Shown here one piece after another: positions 1 to 6,018 of a stretch of DNA of 7,936 nt (positions are counted from its first letter, which is position 1; every line of letters begins with the position of its first letter). Under the pieces are notes generated by a model. The model was not told the DNA's origin and ran no database searches. It saw only the letters and a list, made by a program, of their open reading frames with translations. The position numbers and the translations under genes were made by a program. The stretch is taken from contig PIXW01000243.1 in assembly GCA_003601535.1 (NCBI GenBank), positions 1 to 7,936 on the forward strand, read 5' to 3'. This DNA is from ANME-2 cluster archaeon (GTDB lineage Archaea; Halobacteriota; Methanosarcinia; Methanosarcinales; Methanogasteraceae).

Positions 1-29
1 AACCATATACACGAAACAGGAGGCTGTAA
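1..29 (+). CDS. Possible C-terminal tail of an upstream gene (RpoN-like ending), 5' truncated
   Basis: One frame entering from the window edge reads PYTRNRRL and stops at TAA 27-29, six bases before the proposed rpoK start. Archaeal rpoN, the small zinc-binding RNA polymerase subunit homologous to Rpb10, usually lies directly upstream of rpoK, and such subunits end a few residues after an HVELID-like segment. A short basic tail would fit. Only eight residues are visible, so the identity is an inference from expected gene order. The AGGAGG proposed as the rpoK ribosome binding site lies inside this tail. Confidence 0.3.
18..23 (+). promoter_or_regulatory. Ribosome binding site supporting the TTG start of rpoK
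   Basis: AGGAGG matches the anti-Shine-Dalgarno end of archaeal 16S rRNA and lies 11 bases before TTG 35-37. psmA in this window has a similar GGAG-to-start distance of 10 bases. No ATG or GTG is available in the rpoK frame within the window, so this site is the main reason for choosing TTG. Confidence 0.55.
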
Positions 30-34
30 CCACA

Positions 35-211
35 TTGGAACGATATACACGATATGAACGTGCTCGCATCATCGGTGCACGCGCACTCCAGATTTCACTG
101 GGCGCACCGGTGCTGATCAGACCTGATACAGGAGATCCAATTGACATAGCAATGCGGGAACTGGAGATGGGGGTGCTGCCGATTACTGTTAAAAGAGATA
201 CCGACAGATGA
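35..211 (+). CDS. rpoK: DNA-directed RNA polymerase subunit K (RpoK, Rpb6/omega homologue)
   Basis: This is a small core subunit of archaeal RNA polymerase, homologous to eukaryotic Rpb6 and bacterial omega, which helps assemble and stabilise the largest subunit. From the TTG at 35 the product is 58 residues, the normal archaeal RpoK length. It carries the family signature in order: [16 protein letters not shown], then SLGAPVLI, then [19 protein letters not shown]. The frame is open to the window edge, so an upstream start is formally possible. However, AGGAGG at 18-23 and the expected size favour TTG, and there is no ATG or GTG in frame. The stop TGA 209-211 overlaps the ATG of the downstream nnr gene, which implies co-transcription and coupled translation. 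Identity is secure from the conserved core; the start is moderately certain. Confidence 0.9.
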   Translation: MERYTRYERARIIGARALQISLGAPVLIRPDTGDPIDIAMRELEMGVLPITVKRDTDR

Positions 212-1650
212 AAGAGATTGCCGCATCCGAGATACGCAGGATTGATATTAATTGCAAGGGCATCGGTTTGATCCCCCTCCAACTGATGGAGAATGCTGGC
301 GCATCCGTTGCACGTGCGGTTCGCACCCGTTTTGATCATGGAGCAATCACCGTTCTCGCAGGCACAGGCAATAACGGCGGCGATGGGTTTGTTGCAGCGC
401 GACATCTGCTTGATTACAACCCTCTGATATTGCTGTTCGGGCGTGCCCGCGACATCGCAACCGATGAAGCGCGTCAGAACTGGCAGGTACTGCAACATCT
501 TGGTGCAGACATCCATGAGATCAGGGATTCGTCCGAACTACGCGGATTGGACGCGGATGCGGATATCATCATCGATGCCATGCTCGGCACAGGTGTGCGG
601 GGAAGCATTCGTGAACCGGTATCCAGTGCAATCAGGCTCGTTAATGCCTCTTCCGCGTTTGTCGTCTCGGTGGATGTTCCGTCTGGATTCAGTCCAGATC
701 ATCCTGAACAGTCGGTGCATGCAGACCTGACGATCACATTCCACCGGATGAAGCAAGGACTTTCCGGGCATCCTGAGATCACAGGCGAGATCGAAGTTGC
801 TAGTATAGGCATCCCTGCACTGGTTGAACGGTTCGTTGGTACAGGAGATCTTCCGCCAGCCAGATCTGCAACATCACACAAAGGAGATAACGGCAGAGTG
901 CTTGTGATCGGTGGCGGTGCGTTCACAGGTGCGCCTGCGCTTACTGCACTTGCAGCACTGCGAACAGGCACCGACTGGGTGACGGTTGCAGCGCCGCGGA
1001 GTGTTGCGGAAGCGATCGCTGGTTTTTCGCCGAACCTGATCGTGCATCCATTATCAGGTAGATATCTGATGGGTGATGATCTCGATACGATCAATGCACT
1101 GATCCGGAGACATAATTCTGTTGTGATCGGTATGGGGCTCGGACGTGAGAGCGAGACGATGGAAACGGTCTCTGAGGTCATTTTGTCCAATCCTGGCGCA
1201 CAGTTCGTGATCGACGCCGATGCATTGTGTGCACTGCGAATGCCGGTGCAGCAGACAGCAATACCGATTATAACACCACATGCCGGTGAATTTCAGAAGC
1301 TTGGTGGAAAGGTACCATCAGATATTGATGAACGATCTGAACTGGTTCTTGATTTTTCTGCAAGAAACCATGTTGTTACCCTGCTCAAAGGGAATATCGA
1401 CATCATATCAGACGGAGAACAGATAAGGATCAACCGCACAGGAAATGCAGGAATGACGGTCGGAGGCACTGGTGATGTGCTTGCAGGTGTGGTTGGTGCG
1501 CTATTTGCAAGGAATGATGCGCTCGCTGCTGCTTCAGCAGGCGCGTTCATAACAGGAACTGCAGGCGATCTTGCGTTTCTGAAATCCGGATACGGACTCC
1601 TTGCAACCGATGTCATCGAGTGCATTCCAGAGGCTATGCGCAGGAGATGA
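208..1650 (+). CDS. nnr: Bifunctional NAD(P)H-hydrate repair enzyme (epimerase + ADP-dependent dehydratase)
   Basis: This two-domain cytosolic metabolite-repair enzyme restores NADH and NADPH from their damaged hydrates. The N-terminal YjeF_N-type epimerase (about residues 1-210) interconverts the R and S hydrates. It shows [17 protein letters not shown] (51-67), MLGTGVRG (125-132) and SVDVPSGF (154-161). The C-terminal ribokinase-like dehydratase (about 220-480) uses a nucleotide to dehydrate the S form. It shows [13 protein letters not shown] (224-236), GMGLGR (308-313), VIDADAL (334-340), TPHAGEF (356-362), LLKG (392-395) and the catalytic [13 protein letters not shown] segment (415-427). 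The length of 480 aa is normal for the fused form. The start overlaps the rpoK stop as ATGA and no strong ribosome binding site is visible, so translation is probably coupled. The stop overlaps the methyltransferase start in the same way. Nothing appears broken, and the specificity for ADP rather than ATP is inferred from the family. Confidence 0.95.
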   Translation: MKEIAASEIRRIDINCKGIGLIPLQLMENAGASVARAVRTRFDHGAITVLAGTGNNGGDGFVAARHLLDYNPLILLFGRARDIATDEARQNWQVLQHLGADIHEIRDSSELRGLDADADIIIDAMLGTGVRGSIREPVSSAIRLVNASSAFVVSVDVPSGFSPDHPEQSVHADLTITFHRMKQGLSGHPEITGEIEVASIGIPALVERFVGTGDLPPARSATSHKGDNGRVLVIGGGAFTGAPALTALAALRTGTDWVTVAAPRSVAEAIAGFSPNLIVHPLSGRYLMGDDLDTINALIRRHNSVVIGMGLGRESETMETVSEVILSNPGAQFVIDADALCALRMPVQQTAIPIITPHAGEFQKLGGKVPSDIDERSELVLDFSARNHVVTLLKGNIDIISDGEQIRINRTGNAGMTVGGTGDVLAGVVGALFARNDALAAASAGAFITGTAGDLAFLKSGYGLLATDVIECIPEAMRRR

Positions 1651-2600
1651 AGAGAACAACGCACAAGATCATCATCGGTGATTCGAGATGGATGAAAGAA
1701 GTCCCGGATGAATCCGTTCATCTTGTTATTACCTCTCCACCTTACTGGCAGCTGAAGGATTATGGAAATGGTAAGCAGATAGGTTTCAATGACTCTTATG
1801 AAGAATACATCAACAATCTTAATCTCGTCTGGAACGAATGTCACAGAATTCTGCACAGGGGCTGCCGTTTGTGCATCAACATCGGCGATCAGTTTGCCCG
1901 CTCCGTTTATTATGGAAGATACAAGGTTATTCCGATAAGAACTGAGATAATCAAATTCTGCGAGAGTGCTGGCTTTGATTATATGGGTGCGATCATCTGG
2001 CAGAAGGTTACGACCTGTCATACGACTGGTGGTGCCACGATAATGGGGTCCTTTCCCTATCCGAGAAACGGGATCATCAAATTAGATTATGAATTCATCT
2101 TAATATTCAAGAAATATGGAAATCCTCCAAAGGTGAGCAAAGAGATCAAGGAGCAGTCAAGATTGACAAAAGAAGAATGGAATCAATACTTCACCGGTCA
2201 CTGGAACTTTCCAGGTGAAAAGCAGGATAAACATCTGGCGATGTTCCCTTACGAACTGCCAATGCGGCTCATCAAGATGTTCAGCTTTGTTGATGATACC
2301 GTTCTTGATCCGTTTCTGGGCAGCGGCACAACATCTCTTGCTGCCAGAAATCTGAGTAGAAACTCTGTTGGATATGAGATAAATGAAGACTTCCTGCCAG
2401 TCATAAAGGAAAAACTTGGAATGGGGCAGTGCACCATTTTCCAGGATGTGAGTTTCGAGCTGATCAAGCAGGATGAGGATGGAGTGGACTTTGACGAAAT
2501 GATTAAAAAATTACCTTACATCTTTAAAGATCCGATAAAATTTGATAAGAAGGTCGATCCCAGAAAATTGAGATTTGGGTCGAAGATAGATAATTCCTGA
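1647..2600 (+). CDS. Beta-class DNA methyltransferase, probably N4-cytosine (orphan)
   Basis: This is an SAM-dependent exocyclic-amino DNA methyltransferase. Motif IV is TSPPYW at residues 29-34, followed by a middle region likely holding target-recognition residues (about 85-195), then a motif X-like stretch (KHLAMFPYELPMRLIKM, 195-211) and the SAM-binding motif I DPFLGSGTT (221-229). The order IV before I defines the beta class, and SPPYW is more typical of m4C enzymes than the NPPY of many m6A enzymes; the target site cannot be read. The ATG at 1647 overlaps the nnr stop (ATGA) and gives 317 aa. An in-frame GTG at 1620 would add nine residues before the conserved KIIIGDS start and is less likely. 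The gene, especially its 3' third, is visibly more A+T-rich than nnr and psmA, which suggests acquisition. No restriction endonuclease is adjacent, so it looks solitary. The class is certain; the methylated base is an inference. Confidence 0.88.
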   Translation: MKRTTHKIIIGDSRWMKEVPDESVHLVITSPPYWQLKDYGNGKQIGFNDSYEEYINNLNLVWNECHRILHRGCRLCINIGDQFARSVYYGRYKVIPIRTEIIKFCESAGFDYMGAIIWQKVTTCHTTGGATIMGSFPYPRNGIIKLDYEFILIFKKYGNPPKVSKEIKEQSRLTKEEWNQYFTGHWNFPGEKQDKHLAMFPYELPMRLIKMFSFVDDTVLDPFLGSGTTSLAARNLSRNSVGYEINEDFLPVIKEKLGMGQCTIFQDVSFELIKQDEDGVDFDEMIKKLPYIFKDPIKFDKKVDPRKLRFGSKIDNS

Positions 2601-2618
2601 TTCTGATATGACCGATAC

Positions 2619-3041
2619 ATGAAACTGCGAACCCATGCCGCCTGCGGGATACTGCTTGCAACGCTCGTATCGCCCAGAATATCATTTGGTATTCTCTGCT
2701 GGGCAGTGATATGGTCTGTTATAAGCGACTTTGATGTTTACATTCCAACGGTTTCGCACCGTGAGATTACGCATACGCTTGCCTTCGCACTCTTCTCTGG
2801 TGCTCTCGTACTCGCGCTTGAGTTCGCATCGTTTTATGCCATTCTTGCATCGCTCTGTGTGATCCTGCACATACTGATGGATTCACTGACCCCGAACGGT
2901 GTGCCGCTGTGGATACCATTCAGTACAAAGAGAGTGAGATTTCCGATCATTGGAGGGTGGATAAGATCTGATAACTGGATTGTAAATCTCAGCATACAGA
3001 TAATTGCGATCGGAGCAGCTATAGTTATTATCAGTTCATAA
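2619..3041 (+). CDS. YdjM/DUF457-family membrane-bound metal-dependent hydrolase-like protein
   Basis: This is a 140-residue integral membrane protein. Hydrophobic segments are seen at about residues 8-36, 53-70, 72-86 and 121-139. The conserved polar residues match the LexA-regulated YdjM-like family annotated as membrane-bound metal-dependent hydrolases. They are an N-terminal RTHAACG with H6, SDFDVYIP (36-43), SHREITHT (46-53), HILMDSLTPNG (84-94) and a late PFSTKRVRFP segment. The His and Asp residues probably bind a metal near the membrane surface. No substrate is firmly established for the family. The gene starts 18 bases after the methyltransferase stop without a clear ribosome binding site. 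A four-codon ORF at 2608-2622 ends on its start codon. It probably belongs to the same transcript as the preceding genes. The family assignment is good; the biochemical role is unknown. Confidence 0.75.
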   Translation: MKLRTHAACGILLATLVSPRISFGILCWAVIWSVISDFDVYIPTVSHREITHTLAFALFSGALVLALEFASFYAILASLCVILHILMDSLTPNGVPLWIPFSTKRVRFPIIGGWIRSDNWIVNLSIQIIAIGAAIVIISS

Positions 3042-3287
3042 TCTGCGTTTTCTGGTAGATCCGGGAGCAGATATCAGGTGCAGCACATAAGATTCTTTCA
3101 CCCCTGAATTATAATACGGCCATTGCAGCATTTAAGAGTTCCGCACCTGTTCCCATTAACTTTAAGTGATCCTGCATCTCATAGGATACGAGCGTTGGGC
3201 TCTGGGAGTGAATGATTGGCAGTGTCAGGCAGTAAGGTTTAAATGTACCGTGACCATGCATGATCAGATGTGATTAATGGTGATGAA
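3042..3287 (+). other. Intergenic region upstream of the CBS gene cluster
   Basis: This 246-bp stretch has no supported gene. It contains an imperfect direct repeat (TGCAGCACATAAGA at 3079-3092 and TGCAGCATTTAAGA at 3124-3137), an inverted repeat ATCCT/AGGAT (3169-3173 and 3183-3187, 9-nt loop) and TATAAT within 3106-3120. It ends with the TTTAAAT promoter-like box near 3238. Its first 40 bases share short ordered matches with the region after the third CBS gene. No tRNA-like fold and no convincing small ORF were found. Confidence 0.6.
3234..3245 (+). promoter_or_regulatory. Putative archaeal promoter (BRE/TATA) of the CBS gene cluster
   Basis: AAGGTTTAAATG has a purine-rich BRE-like lead and a TTTAAAT TATA-like core (3238-3244). 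A start about 25 bases downstream would fall near 3264-3268. That leaves about 20 nt of leader before ATG 3288 and argues against the in-frame GTG at 3270 as the start codon. It is the best TATA-like element in the gap, though not the only A+T-rich stretch. Confidence 0.5.
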
Positions 3288-4220
3288 ATGAAAAGGCAAC
3301 AAACATCGAAACCGCGTACGATGATGGTCTGGGGCGCACTGGATCGGGGTGGTAATGGAATCGACTCGCACGCTTCAGTACACCATGGTGATGTACTCGC
3401 GATCGCAGCGCAGACGGTTGTGGCAGTTCCACCCACAACAACGATCATGAGCACTGTCAGAACGATGCTGAATCACGAATTCAGACGAATACCGATCACT
3501 GACGCAGGCACACAGCAATTAAGAGGACTCATCGTATGCAGGGACATCGTTGATTTTCTGTGTGGCGGACCAAGACATAATCTCGTCACCAACCGATTCG
3601 GTGGCAACATACTCGCTGCGGTCAACGAGGAGATACGTGAGATCATGGAGACCGATGTTCCGTATCTGTACACAAACTCCTCGATTACTGATGCTCTGAA
3701 TATGATGAAGGAAGAGGGTGTCGGATGCCTTCCGATCCTGGATAAGGATGAGCGCGTGTTAGCGATCGTAACCGAACAGGATTTTATGCGTCTTATTGCT
3801 GACGTCAAAATCGGCGTTGATCTGACCGATTACATGTCAACAGATGTGACGACTGTCGAACCGGATGTTGACATCGGAACTGCTGGCAAACTGATGGTTG
3901 ATAACGGATTCAGACGCCTTCCAGTCGTCAAGAATGAAATCCTGCTCGGAATCATCACCGCTTTTGATATACTACGATTTCTTGGCAGCGGCGAAGCGCT
4001 TACAAAAGGAGCAGGCGATATTGAGGATGCGTTGAAGGTACCTATCAAATTGCTGATCAAACGGGACGTTGTCTGGACAACATCGGATCAGGATCTCGGC
4101 GAGGCTGCCAGGATGATGATCACGAATGGTGTAGGCTCGCTTCCAATCATCGACGATGGAGTTCTCACTGGAATATTGACAGAAAATGATATTGTCTGGG
4201 CATTAACTACATTAAAATAA
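3288..4220 (+). CDS. Four-CBS-domain protein 1
   Basis: The 310-residue soluble protein consists of four CBS domains with no catalytic or membrane domain. Approximate positions are CBS1 35-92, CBS2 115-171, CBS3 179-233 and CBS4 253-308, usually folding as two Bateman modules that bind adenosine-containing ligands such as AMP, ATP or SAM. Each domain closes with the family's G-h-h-T-x-x-D-like strand/helix: GLIVCRD (80-86, Cys in place of Thr), AIVTEQD (159-165), GIITAFD (221-227) and GILTEND (295-301). The first 30 residues (TSKPRTMMVWGALDRGGNG) lie outside the domains and are unassigned. ATG 3288 is chosen because GGTGAT at 3279-3284 precedes it; GTG 3270 in the same frame lies almost at the predicted transcription start. 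It leads a run of three similar genes, with the next start six bases after its stop. The family is certain; ligand and target are unknown. Confidence 0.9.
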   Translation: MKRQQTSKPRTMMVWGALDRGGNGIDSHASVHHGDVLAIAAQTVVAVPPTTTIMSTVRTMLNHEFRRIPITDAGTQQLRGLIVCRDIVDFLCGGPRHNLVTNRFGGNILAAVNEEIREIMETDVPYLYTNSSITDALNMMKEEGVGCLPILDKDERVLAIVTEQDFMRLIADVKIGVDLTDYMSTDVTTVEPDVDIGTAGKLMVDNGFRRLPVVKNEILLGIITAFDILRFLGSGEALTKGAGDIEDALKVPIKLLIKRDVVWTTSDQDLGEAARMMITNGVGSLPIIDDGVLTGILTENDIVWALTTLK

Positions 4221-4226
4221 TGAGAC

Positions 4227-5030
4227 ATGCGAGTTAAGGATATAATGAACACTCCTGTGTATGCGATTACACCAGGAGAGCCAATTTCGCGGGCGCGCAA
4301 TCTGATGCTCCGGCACAGGATCAGCAGGCTGCTTGTGATACTGCATGATGAGCCTGTCGGTATGCTCACCAAATCCGATATCGGGCGCAGGCTCGATCAG
4401 GCAGAACCACAGTGGCGGAGGCGTCCGATCGATCAGATCCCTGTGCAGCTGGTCATGACAAAGTCATTGATCAGCATATATCCTGACGCTACCCTCTCAC
4501 AGGCTTGTGAACTGCTGCTTGAGAATGATATCGGCGGACTTGCCGTAAGCGGCGAGGATCTGTACGGGATCATCACCAAATGGGATGTGATCAAATATTT
4601 TTCGCAGAGCACAACTAACATCCGCGTCAGTGAAATCATGTCCGACTTTGTTGCGGTTGTGCACAGACGCCATTCGCTCAGCCACATCCTGCAAACGATG
4701 GAGGCAGAGGATGTGGATCGGGTAGTGGTTCTCGAATACGGCGGAAGACCGGTAGGCATGATCACCAACTCAAACCTGACGTTTGCGTGTATGTCAGGTG
4801 CTCCCAGCAGAAAGCGGAAGATGCTTGAACTTCCGATTCTTGCCGAGGATATCATGTCCACGCCACTCATAACGATACGACAGGACGGGCTTGCAGTTGA
4901 TGCGGCACGTCTGATGGTCGAGGAGATGATCACCAGCATCATTGTTGTTGATGAAGATGAGGCGGTGGTTGGAATCCTGAATCAGGAAAGTATACTACAG
5001 GCGACAATCACGATAGGAGAACAACTATGA
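4227..5030 (+). CDS. Four-CBS-domain protein 2
   Basis: The 267-residue protein again consists only of four CBS domains, at about residues 1-56, 70-126, 132-188 and 206-260. Classic domain openings are visible: VKDIMNTPVYAITPGEPI (3-20), VSEIMSD (134-140) and AEDIMSTPLITI (206-217). Domains 1 and 2 end with intact ligand-contact patterns, GMLTKSD (45-51) and GIITKWD (114-120). Domain 3 ends GMITNSN (177-183), with Asn for Asp, and domain 4 ends GILNQES (249-255), lacking both Thr and Asp. The second Bateman module may therefore bind ligand poorly or serve structurally. ATG 4227 is six bases after the previous stop, and no strong ribosome binding site is seen. Starting later would delete the first CBS strand. 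Its end overlaps the start of protein 3 by ATGA. Role is inferred as sensing or regulatory; partner unknown. Confidence 0.9.
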   Translation: MRVKDIMNTPVYAITPGEPISRARNLMLRHRISRLLVILHDEPVGMLTKSDIGRRLDQAEPQWRRRPIDQIPVQLVMTKSLISIYPDATLSQACELLLENDIGGLAVSGEDLYGIITKWDVIKYFSQSTTNIRVSEIMSDFVAVVHRRHSLSHILQTMEAEDVDRVVVLEYGGRPVGMITNSNLTFACMSGAPSRKRKMLELPILAEDIMSTPLITIRQDGLAVDAARLMVEEMITSIIVVDEDEAVVGILNQESILQATITIGEQL

Positions 5031-5803
5031 ACGTATGCGATATTATGGTGAAACCGGTGCGTATCGAAAAATCAGAAAACCTATCCCACGCACTGGATCT
5101 TATGGAGAAGCACGATACCAGACGGTTGATGGTTACGAGTAATGGTAAACTCCGGGGTGTGCTGACCATGCGGGATATTGCGCGCACACTCGGTACAAGC
5201 AGAAAGTCCGGTCTGCCAGCATCCTCGCTGCATGTCGCTACTGCGGTCAGTGATGCCTACACCGTGGTTCCCCCGGATATGAGCGTTGACGATGCCATAT
5301 CAATTTTACAGGAGCGAAGCGGTATACTTTTTGCACTGGATGGTGACAAGATTCTTGGCTGGATCACGCCAGAAGAGGTTCTGCAAACCCAGACCGTCTT
5401 TGGGTTTGCTGCGGAATTTATGAGCAGGCCGATCACTGCCGCGCCTGGCGATCGCGTCGTGCATGTGCGGAGGATGATGATGGACTACGATATCGGACGG
5501 CTTCCTGTGGTAGAGGATTATCAACTGGTTGGCATCATCACTGAAAAGGATATAGCAAAAGCAATGCGTGCGATCCGTGATCTGGTTACTGCCAATCAGC
5601 AGGATAACAGGGTCAAGAATCTTCTGACCGTGGATATCATGAGCCGCGGTGTCAAGACCGTGCGTACGAATTCCAACATAACAGAGGTTGTGAATCTCAT
5701 GATCAGATACGGGTATGGAGGGATTCCAGTGCTCAATCTTGATGATGACCTGGTCGGGTTCATCACCAGAAGGGATATCATTGCGAAGATGCAGACGGGA
5801 TGA
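5027..5803 (+). CDS. Four-CBS-domain protein 3
   Basis: The 258-residue protein has four CBS domains at about residues 1-55, 68-120, 127-182 and 199-255. Domain openings CDIMVKPVRI (4-13), AEFMSRPITAAPGD (129-142) and VDIMSRGVKTV (202-212) are clear. Terminal ligand-contact patterns are GVLTMRD (44-50), GWITPEE (111-117, Glu for Asp), GIITEKD (169-175) and GFITRRD (244-250). No signal peptide, membrane segment or enzyme domain is present. The start ATG 5027 overlaps the preceding stop as ATGA and has AGGAG at 5015-5019 seven bases upstream, so the start is well supported. The stop codon TGA 5801-5803 is also the first three bases of a proposed palindromic element. The three proteins are similar in plan but clearly diverged, consistent with old tandem duplication. 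Ligand and target are unknown. Confidence 0.9.
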   Translation: MNVCDIMVKPVRIEKSENLSHALDLMEKHDTRRLMVTSNGKLRGVLTMRDIARTLGTSRKSGLPASSLHVATAVSDAYTVVPPDMSVDDAISILQERSGILFALDGDKILGWITPEEVLQTQTVFGFAAEFMSRPITAAPGDRVVHVRRMMMDYDIGRLPVVEDYQLVGIITEKDIAKAMRAIRDLVTANQQDNRVKNLLTVDIMSRGVKTVRTNSNITEVVNLMIRYGYGGIPVLNLDDDLVGFITRRDIIAKMQTG

Positions 5804-5809
5804 TATCTG

Positions 5810-5830
5810 CAAACTTTTCACAAAAGTTTG
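5810..5830 (+). repeat. Perfect 9-bp stem-loop just after the third CBS gene
   Basis: CAAACTTTT (5810-5818) and AAAAGTTTG (5822-5830) are exact reverse complements separated by the 3-nt loop CAC. The hairpin begins seven bases after the stop codon. It has no T-tract after it, so it is a poor intrinsic terminator but could protect a 3' end or be the arm of the larger palindromic element. Confidence 0.6.
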
Positions 5831-5847
5831 ATCAAAAACTGTGAGCC

Positions 5848-5872
5848 TTTCTGCTGCGCATTCTGGCAGAAA
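5848..5872 (+). repeat. Stem-loop inside the CBS-psmA intergenic region
   Basis: TTTCTGC (5848-5854) pairs with GCAGAAA (5866-5872) around an 11-nt loop, and the stem can extend inward by two G-T pairs. It is followed directly by a second inverted repeat, ACATCT (5872-5877) with AGATGT (5888-5893). These may be parts of one folded transcript, but no known RNA family is recognised. Confidence 0.4.
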
Positions 5873-5899
5873 CATCTGAGGTGCACGAGATGTCAGTAG

Positions 5900-5948
5900 C
5901 GACAGGTTGAGCCTATCGAGCACTTGAAAAGTGTACGCGATTGTGTCG
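5900..5948 (+). repeat. Nested inverted repeats, possible folded RNA domain
   Basis: Three pairings nest inside each other: CGACA (5900-5904) with TGTCG (5944-5948), ATCG (5915-5918) with CGAT (5938-5941), and GCACTT (5920-5925) with AAGTGT (5929-5934, including one G-U pair) around a GAA loop. Individually they are short. Their nesting is what suggests a fold; it needs an energy calculation or covariation to be believed. Confidence 0.3.
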
Positions 5949-5988
5949 AGCCTTTCCAAGTAACCCCTCCCGATGGGCATTGCTCACT

Positions 5989-6014
5989 CGATTTTTTGTG
6001 AAAAAATCGTTTTT
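5989..6014 (+). terminator. Hairpin plus T-tract, possible transcription terminator of the CBS operon
   Basis: CGATTTTTT (5989-5997) and AAAAAATCG (6001-6009) form a perfect 9-bp stem with a GTG loop, followed at once by TTTTT (6010-6014). T-rich runs end transcription in archaea, so termination between the CBS genes and psmA is plausible. The stem is weak because it is mostly A-T, and it competes with an overlapping hairpin at 5997-6018. Confidence 0.4.
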
Positions 6015-6018
6015 CACA
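5997..6018 (+). promoter_or_regulatory. Palindrome upstream of the psmA promoter (operator or alternative hairpin)
   Basis: TGTGAAAAA (5997-6005) and TTTTTCACA (6010-6018) are exact reverse complements around ATCG. The centre is about 30 bp upstream of the psmA TATA core, a position compatible with an archaeal activator or regulator site. It shares 5997-6009 with the neighbouring terminator-like hairpin, so only one of the two could form in RNA. Function is inferred. Confidence 0.4.

Noticed and set aside
699..1190. 163-codon open frame on the - strand inside nnr
   Set aside because: It is fully antisense to conserved nnr motifs and its translation looks random.
1620..1646. Upstream GTG start for the methyltransferase adding nine residues
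   Set aside because: The extra residues overlap nnr and precede the conserved beginning; ATG 1647 gives the same ATGA coupling as the other genes here.
1293..2021. 242-codon open frame on the - strand across the nnr/methyltransferase junction
   Set aside because: It is antisense to two well-identified genes, its translation is Ser/Thr/Pro/Arg-rich without any recognisable domain, and no start signals were seen.
1601..3041. A complete restriction-modification system around the methyltransferase
   Set aside because: The only downstream gene is a membrane protein of the YdjM/DUF457 type with no nuclease features, and the upstream gene is nnr.
3169..3187. ATCCT/AGGAT inverted repeat
   Set aside because: A 5-bp stem with a 9-nt loop and no T-tract is too weak to call a terminator or operator.
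3208..3273. 21-codon GTG-initiated ORF before CBS gene 1
   Set aside because: It spans the predicted promoter, starts with GTG and has no recognisable product.
3280..3286. GTGATGA resembling a C box of an archaeal C/D sRNA
   Set aside because: It is explained by the GGTGAT ribosome binding site of CBS gene 1, and no properly spaced D and D' boxes (CTGA) follow.
3270..3287. GTG 3270 as start of CBS protein 1
   Set aside because: It falls almost at the predicted transcription start and lacks a ribosome binding site, whereas ATG 3288 has GGTGAT just upstream.
5306..5980. 224-codon open frame on the - strand over CBS gene 3 and the following intergenic region
   Set aside because: Most of it is antisense to a clear CBS gene, the remainder covers the palindromic region, and the product shows no domain, so it is treated as a shadow.
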